A stretch of 64,000 nucleotides of DNA, taken from positions 124,001-188,000 of the forward strand of contig CALZJH010000007.1 in NCBI GenBank assembly GCA_945787845.1, in the 5' to 3' direction. Shown in pieces: positions 25,972 to 35,383 of this stretch. The notes beneath the pieces are model-generated. The model was given only the letters and a program-made list of their open reading frames with translations. It searched no databases and had not been told where the DNA came from. The translations under genes and the position numbers were made by a program. Each line of letters starts with the position of its first letter. The stretch's first letter is position 1. This DNA comes from an uncultured Woeseiaceae bacterium. GTDB lineage: Bacteria; Pseudomonadota; Gammaproteobacteria; Steroidobacterales; Woeseiaceae.

Positions 25972-26514
25972 ATGCGAAAGCTGATATTGCTACCTGTTGT
26001 CTCGATTCTCGCAGTCGCGCTCATGGCCCCCGCTGTAGCCGGCAAGCCGGGAATGAAAGAGGTCCCATTTAAGGCTACCTTTTCCGGTTTTTTGACTGGA
26101 TTTAGTGAGGTTCCAGATGGCAGGTGTGATAATCCGCCGGAAGGAAAAGTCGCGTATGCAGTTGCATCCTTCGAGGGATGGGGAAATGCGACTCATGCAG
26201 GTTATTCGTATGTATACGCGGATCACTGCTCGTACTGGGATCTGGAAGCGGGAATGGCCGACGGAACCTACGGCCAAGGTGAGTTGACACTGGTCGCCGC
26301 AAACGGAGATGTGCTTCGAATAAGCTATGGCGAAGGCGTTTCTTTGTCCGGTCCCCCTGTTGTCGAATTCATGGACTACTTCACGTTTGAGGACGGAGGT
26401 ACTGGCCGGTTCACATTCGCAAGTGGTGGTGGTGTAGAATTCGGCTCGGTTGACTTCACGACCTATTGGTTCGAGATACAGATGGATGGTGTCATTGCAT
26501 ACAAGAAGCGCTGA
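25972..26514 (+). CDS. secreted beta-rich protein under a c-di-GMP riboswitch-like leader
   Basis: 180 residues from the second of two ATGs; AGGAG lies seven bases before it. Residues 1-24 form a Sec signal peptide (RKLILLPVVSILAVALM...AVAG). The mature part is rich in Gly, aromatic and alternating residues, with GQGELTLVAANGDVLRISYG near 101-120 and GTGRFTFASGGGVEFGSVDF near 142-161, suggesting a small beta-sandwich or barrel. It has no sorting signal at the C-terminus. Two cysteines could form a disulfide. I do not recognise a named family. The leader suggests c-di-GMP-dependent secretion of a matrix or surface protein. Confidence 0.78.
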   Translation: MRKLILLPVVSILAVALMAPAVAGKPGMKEVPFKATFSGFLTGFSEVPDGRCDNPPEGKVAYAVASFEGWGNATHAGYSYVYADHCSYWDLEAGMADGTYGQGELTLVAANGDVLRISYGEGVSLSGPPVVEFMDYFTFEDGGTGRFTFASGGGVEFGSVDFTTYWFEIQMDGVIAYKKR

Positions 26515-26556
26515 CTATAGTTACTCAGAAATCACGTAAGGCACTAGATTTCAGGT

Positions 26557-26580
26557 CCGCTTCTGGCCGAAAGCAGACTC
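26557..26580 (+). repeat. island repeat unit 4 (only the first half clear)
   Basis: CCGCTTCTGGCCGAAAGCAG matches the 5' half of the other units, 42 bp after the secreted-protein stop. The CTGACCC half is missing; instead the following bases up to about 26635 are rich in CCGG-type short palindromes. It marks the right end of the island before lpxC. Confidence 0.55.
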
Positions 26581-26658
26581 TCGTGTCTTCCCCAGAGCTG
26601 CCATTCGGACGGCCGGTTTCAGAACAACCGGACGCTCGGGTATACGGGGATAAGAATG

Positions 26659-27567
26659 TTACGCGTACGCCGGAGTCGCGTAGGAAATCGGAGCCTTCTT
26701 CGGATCGCTGAACGTCACCTTCTCGTAACAGGATTCATCCGCGAGCATCGCACGCATCAGCTTGTTGTTGAGGTCGTGGCCCGACTTGTACGCTCTGAGC
26801 TCACCGATCAGGCTATGGCCCAGCAGGTAGGCATCACCGATCGCATCCAGGATCTTGTGGATAACGAACTCGTTTGAATAACGCAGTCCATCTTCATTCA
26901 GAATGCGGTAATCATCGAGAACGATCGCATTGTCCATGCTGCCGCCCAGTGTGAGGTTCCGCTCGCGCAATGCTTCGACGTCACGCAGGAAACAGAAGGT
27001 GCGTGCGCGGCTGACTTCCTTGAGAAACGACGTCGACGAGAAGTCGATGGTCGCCTGCTGGCTCAGCTTGTTGAACACGGGGTGATTGAAGTACACCTCG
27101 AAGTTGACCTTGAAGCCATTGAACGGCCGAAGCTCGGCCCACTTGTCACCGTCTTCAACGCGGACTGTCTTCTTGATACGGATAAAGGTCTTCGCGGCAT
27201 TCTGCTCTTCGATGCCCGCGGACTGCAGCAGGAAAATAAACGGCCCTGCACTGCCATCCATGATGGGCACTTCAGAGGCTGACAGATCGACATGCACGTT
27301 GTCGATGCCAAGACCGGCCAGAGCCGACATCAAGTGCTCAACCGTAGCCACCTTGACGCCGTCCTTTTCGAGCGTTGTACCCAGCATCGTTTCGCCGACC
27401 AACATCGGGTCGGCGGGTATGTCTACGGGGTGATCGAGATCCACGCGCCGGAAGGTGATCCCGGAGTTTTCGGCAGCCGGTCGCAGGGTCATATAGACCT
27501 TTTCGCCGGAATGCAGACCCACACCCGTGGCCCGGATAGTGGTTTTGAGAGTGCGTTGTCTCAGCAT
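26659..27567 (-). CDS. lpxC: UDP-3-O-acyl-N-acetylglucosamine deacetylase
   Basis: Zinc enzyme that commits to lipid A synthesis. 302 residues with [15 protein letters not shown] near 77-91 (first zinc histidine), [14 protein letters not shown] near 101 and the [15 protein letters not shown] block near 237-251 carrying the other zinc ligands and catalytic histidine. It begins [20 protein letters not shown] as usual. It follows ftsZ on the minus strand but is separated from it by a hairpin terminator; a TTGTGG-18-TAGTCT promoter candidate lies just upstream of its start. Confidence 0.97.
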   Translation of the reverse strand: MLRQRTLKTTIRATGVGLHSGEKVYMTLRPAAENSGITFRRVDLDHPVDIPADPMLVGETMLGTTLEKDGVKVATVEHLMSALAGLGIDNVHVDLSASEVPIMDGSAGPFIFLLQSAGIEEQNAAKTFIRIKKTVRVEDGDKWAELRPFNGFKVNFEVYFNHPVFNKLSQQATIDFSSTSFLKEVSRARTFCFLRDVEALRERNLTLGGSMDNAIVLDDYRILNEDGLRYSNEFVIHKILDAIGDAYLLGHSLIGELRAYKSGHDLNNKLMRAMLADESCYEKVTFSDPKKAPISYATPAYA

Positions 27568-27660
27568 ATCGCGCGCAAGACTACCATACAGGAGAAAAAC
27601 TCCACAAGAATTAGGCTCTTAGCACGAAGGTATGAGTAGCGTCTCAAGAGCTGGCACCTA

Positions 27661-27700
27661 GAGGAAAGAAGGGGCCGACCCGGGACAACCCCGGGCCGGC
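27661..27700 (-). terminator. terminator after ftsZ
   Basis: On the minus strand GCCGGCCCGGG pairs with CCCGGGTCGGC across a five-base loop. One pair is G-U in the minus-strand RNA, whereas it would be a mismatch on the other strand, which favours minus-strand function. CCCCTTCTTT follows. It closes the dcw transcript before lpxC. Confidence 0.7.
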
Positions 27701-27756
27701 AAAGCGGAGGATAAGCCCGCCGGTGAGTGAGTAGCACCGGGAGGCCGCTTGCCCTC

Positions 27757-28899
27757 TTAGTCGGCCTGGCGCCGCAGGAATGCCGGAATATCCAGCAACT
27801 CTTCCTGCAGGCCGGCTTCTTCCAGCCCGTCGCCCACGGCACGCTTTCTCTGCACCGTTGGTTTGTCGAGCGTGTGGTAGTTCGGCTCAGCCTGGGCTTG
27901 CGTCCGGCGCACGATCCGCATGGGCGATTCTGCGTTGGCGGCCTGCTGACCGAGTCCGGTGGCAACCACGGTAACGCGGATGCGGTCCGTCATGTCGGGA
28001 TCGATCACGGTACCGACGACCACTGTCGCATCGTCCGAAGCGAACTCCTTGACCGTGTTACCGACTTCCTGGAACTCGCCGATCGACAGGTCCATGCCCG
28101 CCGTGACGTTCACGAGGATGCCGTTGGCGCCCGCGAGGTTGATGTCCTCAAGCAGCGGGCTCGATACCGCGGCCTCTGCCGCCTCACGTGCCCGGTCTTC
28201 ACCCTGCGATACGCCGGTGCCCATCATCGCCATGCCCATCTCGGACATCACGGTACGGACATCGGCAAAGTCGACGTTGATCAGGCCCGGACGGGTGATC
28301 AGCTCCGCAATACCCTGCACCGCACCCTGCAGCACCTGGTTAGCCGATTTGAACGCATCGAGGAGCGTGGTTTCGCCCCCAAGAACCGTCAGCAGCTTTT
28401 CGTTCGGGATCGTGATCAGCGAGTCGACATATTTGCCGAGTTCGGCGATACCGTGATCCGCGATTTGCATGCGCTTGCCACCTTCCATGAGGAACGGCCG
28501 GGTAACGACAGCAACGGTCAGGATGCCGAGTTCTTTGGCAACCTGAGCGACAATCGGTCCAGCACCCGTGCCTGTACCGCCGCCCATGCCGGCGGTGATA
28601 AACAGCATATCGGCGCCTTCGATCACCTCGTGAATCCGGTCGCGATCTTCCATCGCGGCCTGGCGGCCGATGTCAGGGTCGGCGCCCGCACCGAGTCCTT
28701 TCGTAATATTGCAGCCGATCTGCAGCGAGGTGCGGACGCGCGAACCCTTGAGGGCCTGCGAGTCCGTGTTCGCGCAGATGAAATCGACGCCTTCGATACC
28801 GGCGTCGACCATGTGCGCGACGGCATTACCGCCGCCGCCACCGACCCCGATGACCTTGATGACAGCGCTTTGGCTGTGTGCATCCATTAATTCAAACAT
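27757..28899 (-). CDS. ftsZ: cell division protein FtsZ
   Basis: Tubulin-like GTPase that forms the Z ring. 380 residues. The GTP-binding loop GMGGGTGTGAGPIV is near 105-118, with VIGVGGGGGNAVAHM near 17-31 and the synergy loop NVDFADVRTVMSEMG near 208-222. The C-terminal peptide LDIPAFLRRQ that binds FtsA and ZipA is intact, after a short linker. GGAGG precedes the ATG by eight bases. It is the last gene of the dcw cluster. Confidence 0.98.
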   Translation of the reverse strand: MFELMDAHSQSAVIKVIGVGGGGGNAVAHMVDAGIEGVDFICANTDSQALKGSRVRTSLQIGCNITKGLGAGADPDIGRQAAMEDRDRIHEVIEGADMLFITAGMGGGTGTGAGPIVAQVAKELGILTVAVVTRPFLMEGGKRMQIADHGIAELGKYVDSLITIPNEKLLTVLGGETTLLDAFKSANQVLQGAVQGIAELITRPGLINVDFADVRTVMSEMGMAMMGTGVSQGEDRAREAAEAAVSSPLLEDINLAGANGILVNVTAGMDLSIGEFQEVGNTVKEFASDDATVVVGTVIDPDMTDRIRVTVVATGLGQQAANAESPMRIVRRTQAQAEPNYHTLDKPTVQRKRAVGDGLEEAGLQEELLDIPAFLRRQAD

Positions 28900-28962
28900 T
28901 GAGTCTTCCTCCGCTTTGTTGCGTTTCCCTGTGGGGCACTCACTGAGCCCCGTTAATAAATT

Positions 28963-30201
28963 CTAAAAATGACCCTGGAACCAGCTGCGCATGCGATCCC
29001 AGACCTGTCCGAGGTTGCCGCCAATTGGCGTGCTGCGACGATCGCGCCGGGACAGGCTTTCATTGCCATAGATGAGCAGGCCCACGCCGGTGGCGTGGAT
29101 CGGGTTGCGAATGACGTCCATCAAGCCCTCGACGTACTGCGGCGAACCGAGCCGCACCGGCATGTGGAACACTTCTTCCGCGAGTTCGACGGCGCCTTCC
29201 ATCTTGGCGCTGCCGCCCGTGATGACGACGCCTGCCGCAATCAGCTCTTCGAAGCCGCTGCGACGCAGTTCGTCGCGTACCAGGCCGAAGAGTTCTTCGT
29301 AACGAGGCTCGACGATTTCGGCGAGCGTCTGGCGCGCCAGTCGCCGCGGCGGCCGGTCGCCGACGCTCGGCACCTCGATCGTCTCGTCGGGGTTGGCCAG
29401 CTGCGACAGCGCGCACGCGTACTTGATCTTGATTTCCTCGGCGTACTGCGTCGGCGTACGCATCGACACCGCGATGTCGTTGGTTACCTGGTCGCCCGCA
29501 ATCGGAATCACCGCCGTGTGCTGTATGGCGCCACCCAGGAACACGGCAATATCGGTCGTGCCGCCGCCGATGTCGACGATGCAGGAGCCGAGTTCCTTTT
29601 CGTCGTCGGTCAACACGGCGTAACTGGATGCGAGCTGTTCGAGCACGATGTCGTCGACCTCGAGGCCGCAGCGCTGCACGCACTTCACGATGTTCTGCGC
29701 AGCGCTTTCTGCGCCCGTGACCATGTGGACTTTCGCCTCGAGGCGCACGCCCGACATTCCGATTGGCTGACGAATGCCCTCCTGATTATCGATCAGGAAT
29801 TCCTGCGGCAGGATGTGCAGGATTTTCTGGTCGGCCGGGATGGCGACCGCACGCGCGGCGTCGATAACGCGATCGACATCTGTTGAACTCACTTCGGTAT
29901 CGCGAATGGCTACGATGCCGTGGGAATTCAGGCTGCGCACGTGGCTGCCCGCGATCCCGGTGTACACCGAGTGAATATCGCAGCCGGCCATGAGTTCGGC
30001 TTCCTCGACGGCTCGCTGGATCGAATGGACCGTCGATTCGATATTGACGACGACGCCTTTCTTGAGACCGCGAGACGGGTGCGAGCCGATGCCGACGACT
30101 TCGATGTTGCCTTCTTCGTTCACCTCGCCAACGATCGCCACCACTTTAGAGGTGCCGACATCGAGTCCAACGATCAGGTTCTTGTCAGGGCGTTTTGACA
30201 T
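28963..30201 (-). CDS. ftsA: cell division protein FtsA
   Basis: Actin-like protein that tethers FtsZ to the membrane. 412 residues with LIVGLDVGTSKVVAIVGEV near 9-27, the phosphate-2 loop CIVDIGGGTTDIAVF near 203-217, and the C-terminal amphipathic helix VWDRMRSWFQGHF. The 1C domain (about 85-165) includes YTGIAGSHVRSLNSHGIVAI. It begins immediately after the ftsQ stop. A GGGGC/GCCCC hairpin lies in the 63-bp gap to ftsZ. Confidence 0.97.
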   Translation of the reverse strand: MSKRPDKNLIVGLDVGTSKVVAIVGEVNEEGNIEVVGIGSHPSRGLKKGVVVNIESTVHSIQRAVEEAELMAGCDIHSVYTGIAGSHVRSLNSHGIVAIRDTEVSSTDVDRVIDAARAVAIPADQKILHILPQEFLIDNQEGIRQPIGMSGVRLEAKVHMVTGAESAAQNIVKCVQRCGLEVDDIVLEQLASSYAVLTDDEKELGSCIVDIGGGTTDIAVFLGGAIQHTAVIPIAGDQVTNDIAVSMRTPTQYAEEIKIKYACALSQLANPDETIEVPSVGDRPPRRLARQTLAEIVEPRYEELFGLVRDELRRSGFEELIAAGVVITGGSAKMEGAVELAEEVFHMPVRLGSPQYVEGLMDVIRNPIHATGVGLLIYGNESLSRRDRRSTPIGGNLGQVWDRMRSWFQGHF

Positions 30202-31014
30202 TCACTCCGTTCCTCTGGATGCGAGCATTTTCTGCCCGTCCTTCTGCGAATCGGCCCCGGGGGTCTGGGATCCGCCTTTCCAACCAATCGTGAAGCCGTT
30301 GCCGTAGCGCATGTCGACGTAGTCGATGTCCGCAGCACGGCCTGTGATGATGTTCGCGACGACATCGAGAAAGAGGTCCGTGCGCTCTGGCACATTGCGG
30401 CGCCCGAGGCGCACTTCGATGCCATTGGCGAGGGTCATTTCCCAGGAGCCGCGTGCATCGAGATGCACACGGCGCACGTCGAGCCCGACCGGGATGAGCT
30501 GATCGCGCACGTCGAGGTAGCGCTTCGCAACGGTTGAAGAACTGTCGTCGGGCCCGCTCAGGCGTGGTAGCTCGGCCGGAACATGGCGCGCTTCGCTGAC
30601 AAACAGTTCACCGCGCGTGTTCAACAGGCCGCTGTCGCCCCAGATCGCGGCGGGCACCTGCTCAGTCACCGTTACGGACAGCCGGCTCGGCCAGCGACGG
30701 GCAACTCGGGCCTGGTCAATCCACGGCAGTGCCACGATGCGATCCTGGATGTCATCGAGGTCCGCGCCAACAAAGCCGGCATCGATCTCATCGCTGATCG
30801 CTTCCTCGATCTGCAGCGCCGTTACGCGCTGGAACGGTCCGCTGATCTCGATCGACGAAATCCTGCGATCAAGCATGGCCATCGTGAGGTGGTAGGTCGC
30901 CACGATGATGCCGACGGCGAGCACCGGCGCGACGATGCGACCAATGCGGATTGTCGGCATCTTGAAAGCTGGCGCCTTCTTCTGCTTGCGTCGTTTGGCT
31001 TGCTTACGCGCCAT
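30202..31014 (-). CDS. ftsQ: cell division protein FtsQ
   Basis: Bitopic divisome protein bridging FtsA/FtsW and FtsL/FtsB. 270 residues: a basic cytoplasmic N-terminus (KQAKRRKQKKAP), one transmembrane helix (about 27-48), a POTRA domain (about 50-122) containing DLDDIQDRIVALPWIDQARVA and the following VARRWPSRLSVTVTEQVPAA, then the FtsQ beta domain. It overlaps ddlB by 11 bp. Confidence 0.94.
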   Translation of the reverse strand: MARKQAKRRKQKKAPAFKMPTIRIGRIVAPVLAVGIIVATYHLTMAMLDRRISSIEISGPFQRVTALQIEEAISDEIDAGFVGADLDDIQDRIVALPWIDQARVARRWPSRLSVTVTEQVPAAIWGDSGLLNTRGELFVSEARHVPAELPRLSGPDDSSSTVAKRYLDVRDQLIPVGLDVRRVHLDARGSWEMTLANGIEVRLGRRNVPERTDLFLDVVANIITGRAADIDYVDMRYGNGFTIGWKGGSQTPGADSQKDGQKMLASRGTE

Positions 31015-31948
31015 GGGCAGCCTCCTTCACGAAGCTTGTTTCAAGAATGCGCCAGCAAAGATCTTCGAAACTGACGCCGTCCTCACGGGCGGCCATCGGG
31101 ACGAGACTGTGGCTGGTCATGCCGGGGACCGTATTGACTTCGAGCACCAGCGGCTGCTTGTCAGCGCCGGTCATAAAATCGACGCGTCCCCATCCGGAGC
31201 AGCCGAGTTCATTGAACGCGGCCATCGCCAGCTCGGCGTACGCAGCTTCTTCCTCGGCGGACGCTGTGCCGCGGCAAATGTACTCGGTGCGATCCGACTC
31301 GTACTTGGCGCGGTAGTCATAGAAGACGCGCGGCGTCGAGATACGAATACTCGGCAAGGCTTTGCCCTGCAGAACCGCGACTGTGAATTCCTCACCGGCG
31401 ACACAGGTCTCCAGCAGGACCGTATCCCCATACTTCAGCGCATCCTCAACGGCTGCGTTGAGTTCCTCACGTGCAAAGACTTTTGCCATACCGACACTCG
31501 ACCCCTGCCCGGATGGCTTGATGATGATGGGAAAACCAATCTGCTCGGCCGCGACCGATGCCTCTCCCAGCGTTCTGACGGCGGCGTAGTCCGGCGTCGG
31601 GATGCCGGCGGCGCGGAACAGGTGCTTGCTGCGAACCTTGTCCATCGCCAGCGCAGACGCCATGACACCGCTGCCCGTGTAGGGAACGTCGAGCCATTGC
31701 AGCAGTCCCTGCAAGGCGCCGTCCTCCCCGCCGGGTCCGTGCAATGCAATCCAGACGCGATCGAAAGCGGCAGCAATAAACTCGGTCATCGTTTTTTCGG
31801 CCGGGTCCCAGGCGTGGGCATCGACACCTTTCGACAGCAATGCCTTGAGCACCGCCGCGCCCGAGTTGAGCGACACTTCGCGCTCGCTGGAGTGCCCGCC
31901 AAGCATCACGGCAACACGACCGAACTCTGATGCGGTGGCGACGTTCAT
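31004..31948 (-). CDS. ddlB: D-alanine-D-alanine ligase
   Basis: ATP-grasp enzyme making D-Ala-D-Ala for peptidoglycan. 314 residues with GRVAVMLGGHSSEREVSLNS near 10-29, the HGPGGEDGALQGLL substrate loop near 72, and PIIIKPSGQGSSVGMAKV near 145. The C-terminal EVNTVPGMTSHSLVPMAAR near 275-293 carries metal and D-Ala2 contacts. It overlaps murB by four bases. Confidence 0.97.
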   Translation of the reverse strand: MNVATASEFGRVAVMLGGHSSEREVSLNSGAAVLKALLSKGVDAHAWDPAEKTMTEFIAAAFDRVWIALHGPGGEDGALQGLLQWLDVPYTGSGVMASALAMDKVRSKHLFRAAGIPTPDYAAVRTLGEASVAAEQIGFPIIIKPSGQGSSVGMAKVFAREELNAAVEDALKYGDTVLLETCVAGEEFTVAVLQGKALPSIRISTPRVFYDYRAKYESDRTEYICRGTASAEEEAAYAELAMAAFNELGCSGWGRVDFMTGADKQPLVLEVNTVPGMTSHSLVPMAAREDGVSFEDLCWRILETSFVKEAAHGA

Positions 31949-32844
31949 GCGGCCCCCTCACCAACAATTCGCACTTCATGCTGCAGCGCGACGCCATGTT
32001 CGTCGAGCACCGTCTGTCGAACGTGTTCGACCAGTTCCTCGATATCCGTGGCCGACGCGTTTTCCCGGTTGATGATGAAGTTGGCGTGCTTGGTCGATAC
32101 CTCGGCGCCGCCGATCCGGTGTCCCTTGAGGCCGGCGGCCTCGATGAGCCGCGCCGAGAAATCACCCGGCGGGTTACGGAACACGGACCCGCAACTGGGT
32201 AAGCCAAGCGGCTGTGTCGTCTTGCGGCGCTCGAGCATCGCCTTGAGGGTGTCCATGCTCGGCACCACCTCCGGGTCGAAACGGAACGTCCCTTCCAGGA
32301 ACCATTCGTTCGCCGGGCCGGTTACGCTCCGATAGGCAACCGAGTACTCGGCCGGCGCTCGCTGATGAATTTCGCCATTGCGATCGATCGTGCGAACCGA
32401 TTCGACGCGCTCCCAGGTTTCGCCGCCGTGCGCACCGGCATTCATTGCCAGCGCCCCACCGACTGTGCCCGGGATGCCTGCAAAAAACTCAGACGGTCCA
32501 AGCTCCCAGCGGATGCATTGGCGCGCAAGTTGCGTGCAGGGTACGCCGGCGCCGGCGCGCACCAGGTAGCTGTCCACTCGCTCGAGGTGCCTGAGGATTT
32601 TGCCGGCGGAGATCACGACACCAGGAATACCGCCGTCACGTACCAGCAAATTGGTGCCGACACCGAGCCAGAAGATAGGTGTGTCCCGGTCGAGATCCAC
32701 GAGGAACGATGACAGGTCGTCAATACTGTCGGGAATGAAAAACACTTCGGCCGGGCCACCCGCACGCCATGAGGTATGGCGGCTCATCGGCTCGTTGTAC
32801 CGGAGTTCGCCCTGCACGCTGATATCTTTTGCGGCCGGCATCAT
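31945..32844 (-). CDS. murB: UDP-N-acetylenolpyruvoylglucosamine reductase
   Basis: FAD enzyme completing UDP-MurNAc. 299 residues. The FAD-binding region has [20 protein letters not shown] near 21-40, and [20 protein letters not shown] near 115-134. The C-terminal [20 protein letters not shown] near 210-229 contains the active-site serine typical of type IIa MurB. It overlaps murC by four bases. Confidence 0.96.
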   Translation of the reverse strand: MMPAAKDISVQGELRYNEPMSRHTSWRAGGPAEVFFIPDSIDDLSSFLVDLDRDTPIFWLGVGTNLLVRDGGIPGVVISAGKILRHLERVDSYLVRAGAGVPCTQLARQCIRWELGPSEFFAGIPGTVGGALAMNAGAHGGETWERVESVRTIDRNGEIHQRAPAEYSVAYRSVTGPANEWFLEGTFRFDPEVVPSMDTLKAMLERRKTTQPLGLPSCGSVFRNPPGDFSARLIEAAGLKGHRIGGAEVSTKHANFIINRENASATDIEELVEHVRQTVLDEHGVALQHEVRIVGEGAA

Positions 32845-34298
32845 GAGTGCACCTTCAGCGAGGGACCCTTGCCAAGCAGCTCCGGCAGAGACTGCGCGTA
32901 CACGCCAATATCGCCCGCCCCCATCGTCAATACGAGATCGCCTTCCAGCAGCACGCCCTCAAGGACGCCTGCGAGGTCGTCGAGACTCTCGACGAACACC
33001 GGGTCCACCGCGCCACGCGTTCTGACGGCGCGCGCCATGGTCCGCCCGTCTGCGCCGGCAATGGGTTCTTCGCCAGCCGCGTAAACATCGAGCAGTACGA
33101 GCGCGTCGGCATCCGACAGTACCGTCGCGAAGTCGTCCATCAGGTCGCGCGTACGCGAATAGCGGTGCGGCTGAAAGACCAGCACGGTGCGACGCTCCGG
33201 ATATCCCGACTTCGCTGCCGCGAGCGTCGCCGCGACTTCGGTTGGGTGGTGACCGTAATCATCCACCAGCAATACCTTGCCGGCGCTGGTGTTCACCTCG
33301 CCCAGATTCTGGAACCTGCGGTCGATGCCTTCGAACTTCTCGAGCGCAGCGACAACGGCTTTGTCACTGATCTGCAGCTCGTCTGCTACGGCGATAGCCG
33401 CCAACGCGTTGCTCACGTTGTGCATACCCGGCAGTCCCAACGTCACGTGCAGCATTGGGAAGACGCTTTGTGTGTCACCCAGGCTCTTCTCGACCTTGCC
33501 GGATCGAATGACGTCGAACTCGGTCGTGTTCTCGCGAAACTGGATGTTGATCGCGCGAATGTCGGCATTCTCATTCGTGCCATAGGTCGTAATCGACCGA
33601 CCGATGTCGGCGAGAACATCATTCACTCCCTGGTCATCGGTACACACGACAGCCAGCCCGTAGAACGGCAGGTTGTGGAGAAACTCGATGAAGCCGGCCT
33701 TGAGTTTCTCGATATCCCCGTCGTAGGTGGACATGTGATCGGCGTCGATGTTGGTCACGACAGCCAGCATCGGCTTCAGGTGCACGAACGACGCATCGCT
33801 TTCGTCGGCCTCGGCGACGAGATAGTCGCCTTCGCCCAGCCGCGCGTTCGCATCGGCGCTCTTCAGGCGACCGCCGATGACGAAGGTCGGGTCCAGCCCG
33901 CCCTCGGCCAGGACACTGGCGACGAGACTTGTCGTTGTCGTCTTGCCATGCGTGCCCGCCACTGCGATCGAGTAGCGGAAGCGCATCAACTCGGCGAGCA
34001 TTTCCGCGCGGCTCACAACCGGCATGAGCTGCTCTCGCGCCGCGGCGACTTCAGGATTGGTTTCATCGACCGCGCTGGAAACGACCACGGCGTCAGCGTC
34101 GCTTATGTTGTTGGCAGCGTGGCCGATGAATACGGTAGCGCCCTGGTTCTCAAGGCGCCTGGTCTGCTTGTTCGGCTTGAGGTCTGAGCCCTGCACGGCG
34201 TAGCCGAGACTCAGCATGACCTCGGCGATGCCCGACATGCCCGAACCGCCGATGCCGACAAAATGGACACAGTGGATGCGGCGCATCTTCTTGATCAT
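32841..34298 (-). CDS. murC: UDP-N-acetylmuramate-L-alanine ligase
   Basis: Adds L-Ala to UDP-MurNAc. 485 residues; N-terminal Rossmann segment [19 protein letters not shown] near 11-29, P-loop [17 protein letters not shown] near 115, and the [14 protein letters not shown] block near 163. [16 protein letters not shown] near 350-365 is the Mur-ligase C-domain motif. It overlaps both murB and murG by four bases. Confidence 0.97.
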   Translation of the reverse strand: MIKKMRRIHCVHFVGIGGSGMSGIAEVMLSLGYAVQGSDLKPNKQTRRLENQGATVFIGHAANNISDADAVVVSSAVDETNPEVAAAREQLMPVVSRAEMLAELMRFRYSIAVAGTHGKTTTTSLVASVLAEGGLDPTFVIGGRLKSADANARLGEGDYLVAEADESDASFVHLKPMLAVVTNIDADHMSTYDGDIEKLKAGFIEFLHNLPFYGLAVVCTDDQGVNDVLADIGRSITTYGTNENADIRAINIQFRENTTEFDVIRSGKVEKSLGDTQSVFPMLHVTLGLPGMHNVSNALAAIAVADELQISDKAVVAALEKFEGIDRRFQNLGEVNTSAGKVLLVDDYGHHPTEVAATLAAAKSGYPERRTVLVFQPHRYSRTRDLMDDFATVLSDADALVLLDVYAAGEEPIAGADGRTMARAVRTRGAVDPVFVESLDDLAGVLEGVLLEGDLVLTMGAGDIGVYAQSLPELLGKGPSLKVHS

Positions 34299-35383
34299 GC
34301 GACTGCTCCAGCCTGCTCAAGGCAGATCTCGGTGATGCGTTGCAGGGAGTCCGGAACGGCCAGTGCACGCGCCTTGGCCGCGCGCTGCTGCAGCCCGGCC
34401 CGCGACTGCAACCATTCGCGCAACAGGTCGGCCAGGCGCTCCGGCGTCAATTCCGCCTCCGGAATAATCAGTGCGGCGCCCGCCTCGGCCATCGGCCGCG
34501 CGTTCGCAGTCTGGTGGTCGTCGACGGCGGCCGGGTACGGCACAAACAGCGCCGGCACGCCGACGGCACAAAGCTCGGCGACGGTCAGTGCGCCGGCGCG
34601 GCAAATCACGAGGTCCGCCCAGGCGTAGGCCGCGGCCATGTCTTCGATGAACGGCAACAACTCGACCTCAACGCCGTGCTGCTCGTAAGCCTCTTTCGCA
34701 TCGTCCAGCGTGCGCTCGCCGCACTGGTGGCGGACGCGCGGACGTACATCGGTATCGAGCAGTGCCAGCGCGGCCGGCACGGTGCGGTTCAATGCCAGTG
34801 CGCCCTGGCTGCCGCCGAGCACGAGAACTCGAAGAGCTCCCTGGCGGTCCGCATAGCGCTCATGCGGCGGCGGCACGGCGGCGATATCCTCGCGCACCGG
34901 GTTGCCGACGGTTTCCACGTCGGTATCAGAATTAAAACTGCCCGGGAAGGCTTGCAGCACAACCCGGGCAAGACGCGCCAGAAGACGGTTGGTCATGCCC
35001 GCTGCGGCATTTTGCTCGTGAATAACCAGGGGGCGTCGCGTCAGCCAGGCGGCAACGCCGCCGGGACCGCTGACAAAGCCACCCATACCGAGCACCGCTG
35101 CGGGACGGCGACGAAGAATGACGGCCAGGGACTGCAACAGCGCCCAGCCGATTTGCAGGGGAGCGATCAGGGCGGCCAGTGCGCCCTTGCGTCGCAGCCC
35201 CTTGATGCTGATCCACTCGATATCGATTCCGGCCTCCGGAATCACGCGTGCTTCGAGGCCATGGCGTGTACCGAGCCAGACGACATCGCGAGCTTCAGCC
35301 TGCAGTGCACGCGCGACGGCGAGTGCCGGATAGACATGTCCACCCGTTCCGCCGGCCATAACAAGAATCGGTCGCGTACTCAT
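34295..35383 (-). CDS. murG: lipid II synthase MurG (GlcNAc transferase)
   Basis: Transfers GlcNAc from UDP-GlcNAc to lipid I on the cytoplasmic face. 362 residues, GT-B fold, with the G-loop [20 protein letters not shown] near 8-27, [16 protein letters not shown] near 99, [16 protein letters not shown] near 190 and the donor-binding [20 protein letters not shown] near 262-281. It overlaps ftsW and murC by four bases each. Confidence 0.97.
   Translation of the reverse strand: MSTRPILVMAGGTGGHVYPALAVARALQAEARDVVWLGTRHGLEARVIPEAGIDIEWISIKGLRRKGALAALIAPLQIGWALLQSLAVILRRRPAAVLGMGGFVSGPGGVAAWLTRRPLVIHEQNAAAGMTNRLLARLARVVLQAFPGSFNSDTDVETVGNPVREDIAAVPPPHERYADRQGALRVLVLGGSQGALALNRTVPAALALLDTDVRPRVRHQCGERTLDDAKEAYEQHGVEVELLPFIEDMAAAYAWADLVICRAGALTVAELCAVGVPALFVPYPAAVDDHQTANARPMAEAGAALIIPEAELTPERLADLLREWLQSRAGLQQRAAKARALAVPDSLQRITEICLEQAGAVA

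Noticed and set aside
26466..26711. 81-codon plus-strand frame between the secreted-protein gene and lpxC
   Set aside because: Overlaps the end of the secreted-protein gene and repeat unit 4, runs into lpxC, and has no ribosome site.
27727..28890. 387-codon plus-strand frame opposite ftsZ
   Set aside because: Antisense shadow of ftsZ with His/Arg-rich artefact composition.
32847..34187. 446-codon plus-strand frame opposite murC
   Set aside because: It is the antisense shadow of murC, caused by GC-rich codon bias; murC motifs are all on the minus strand.
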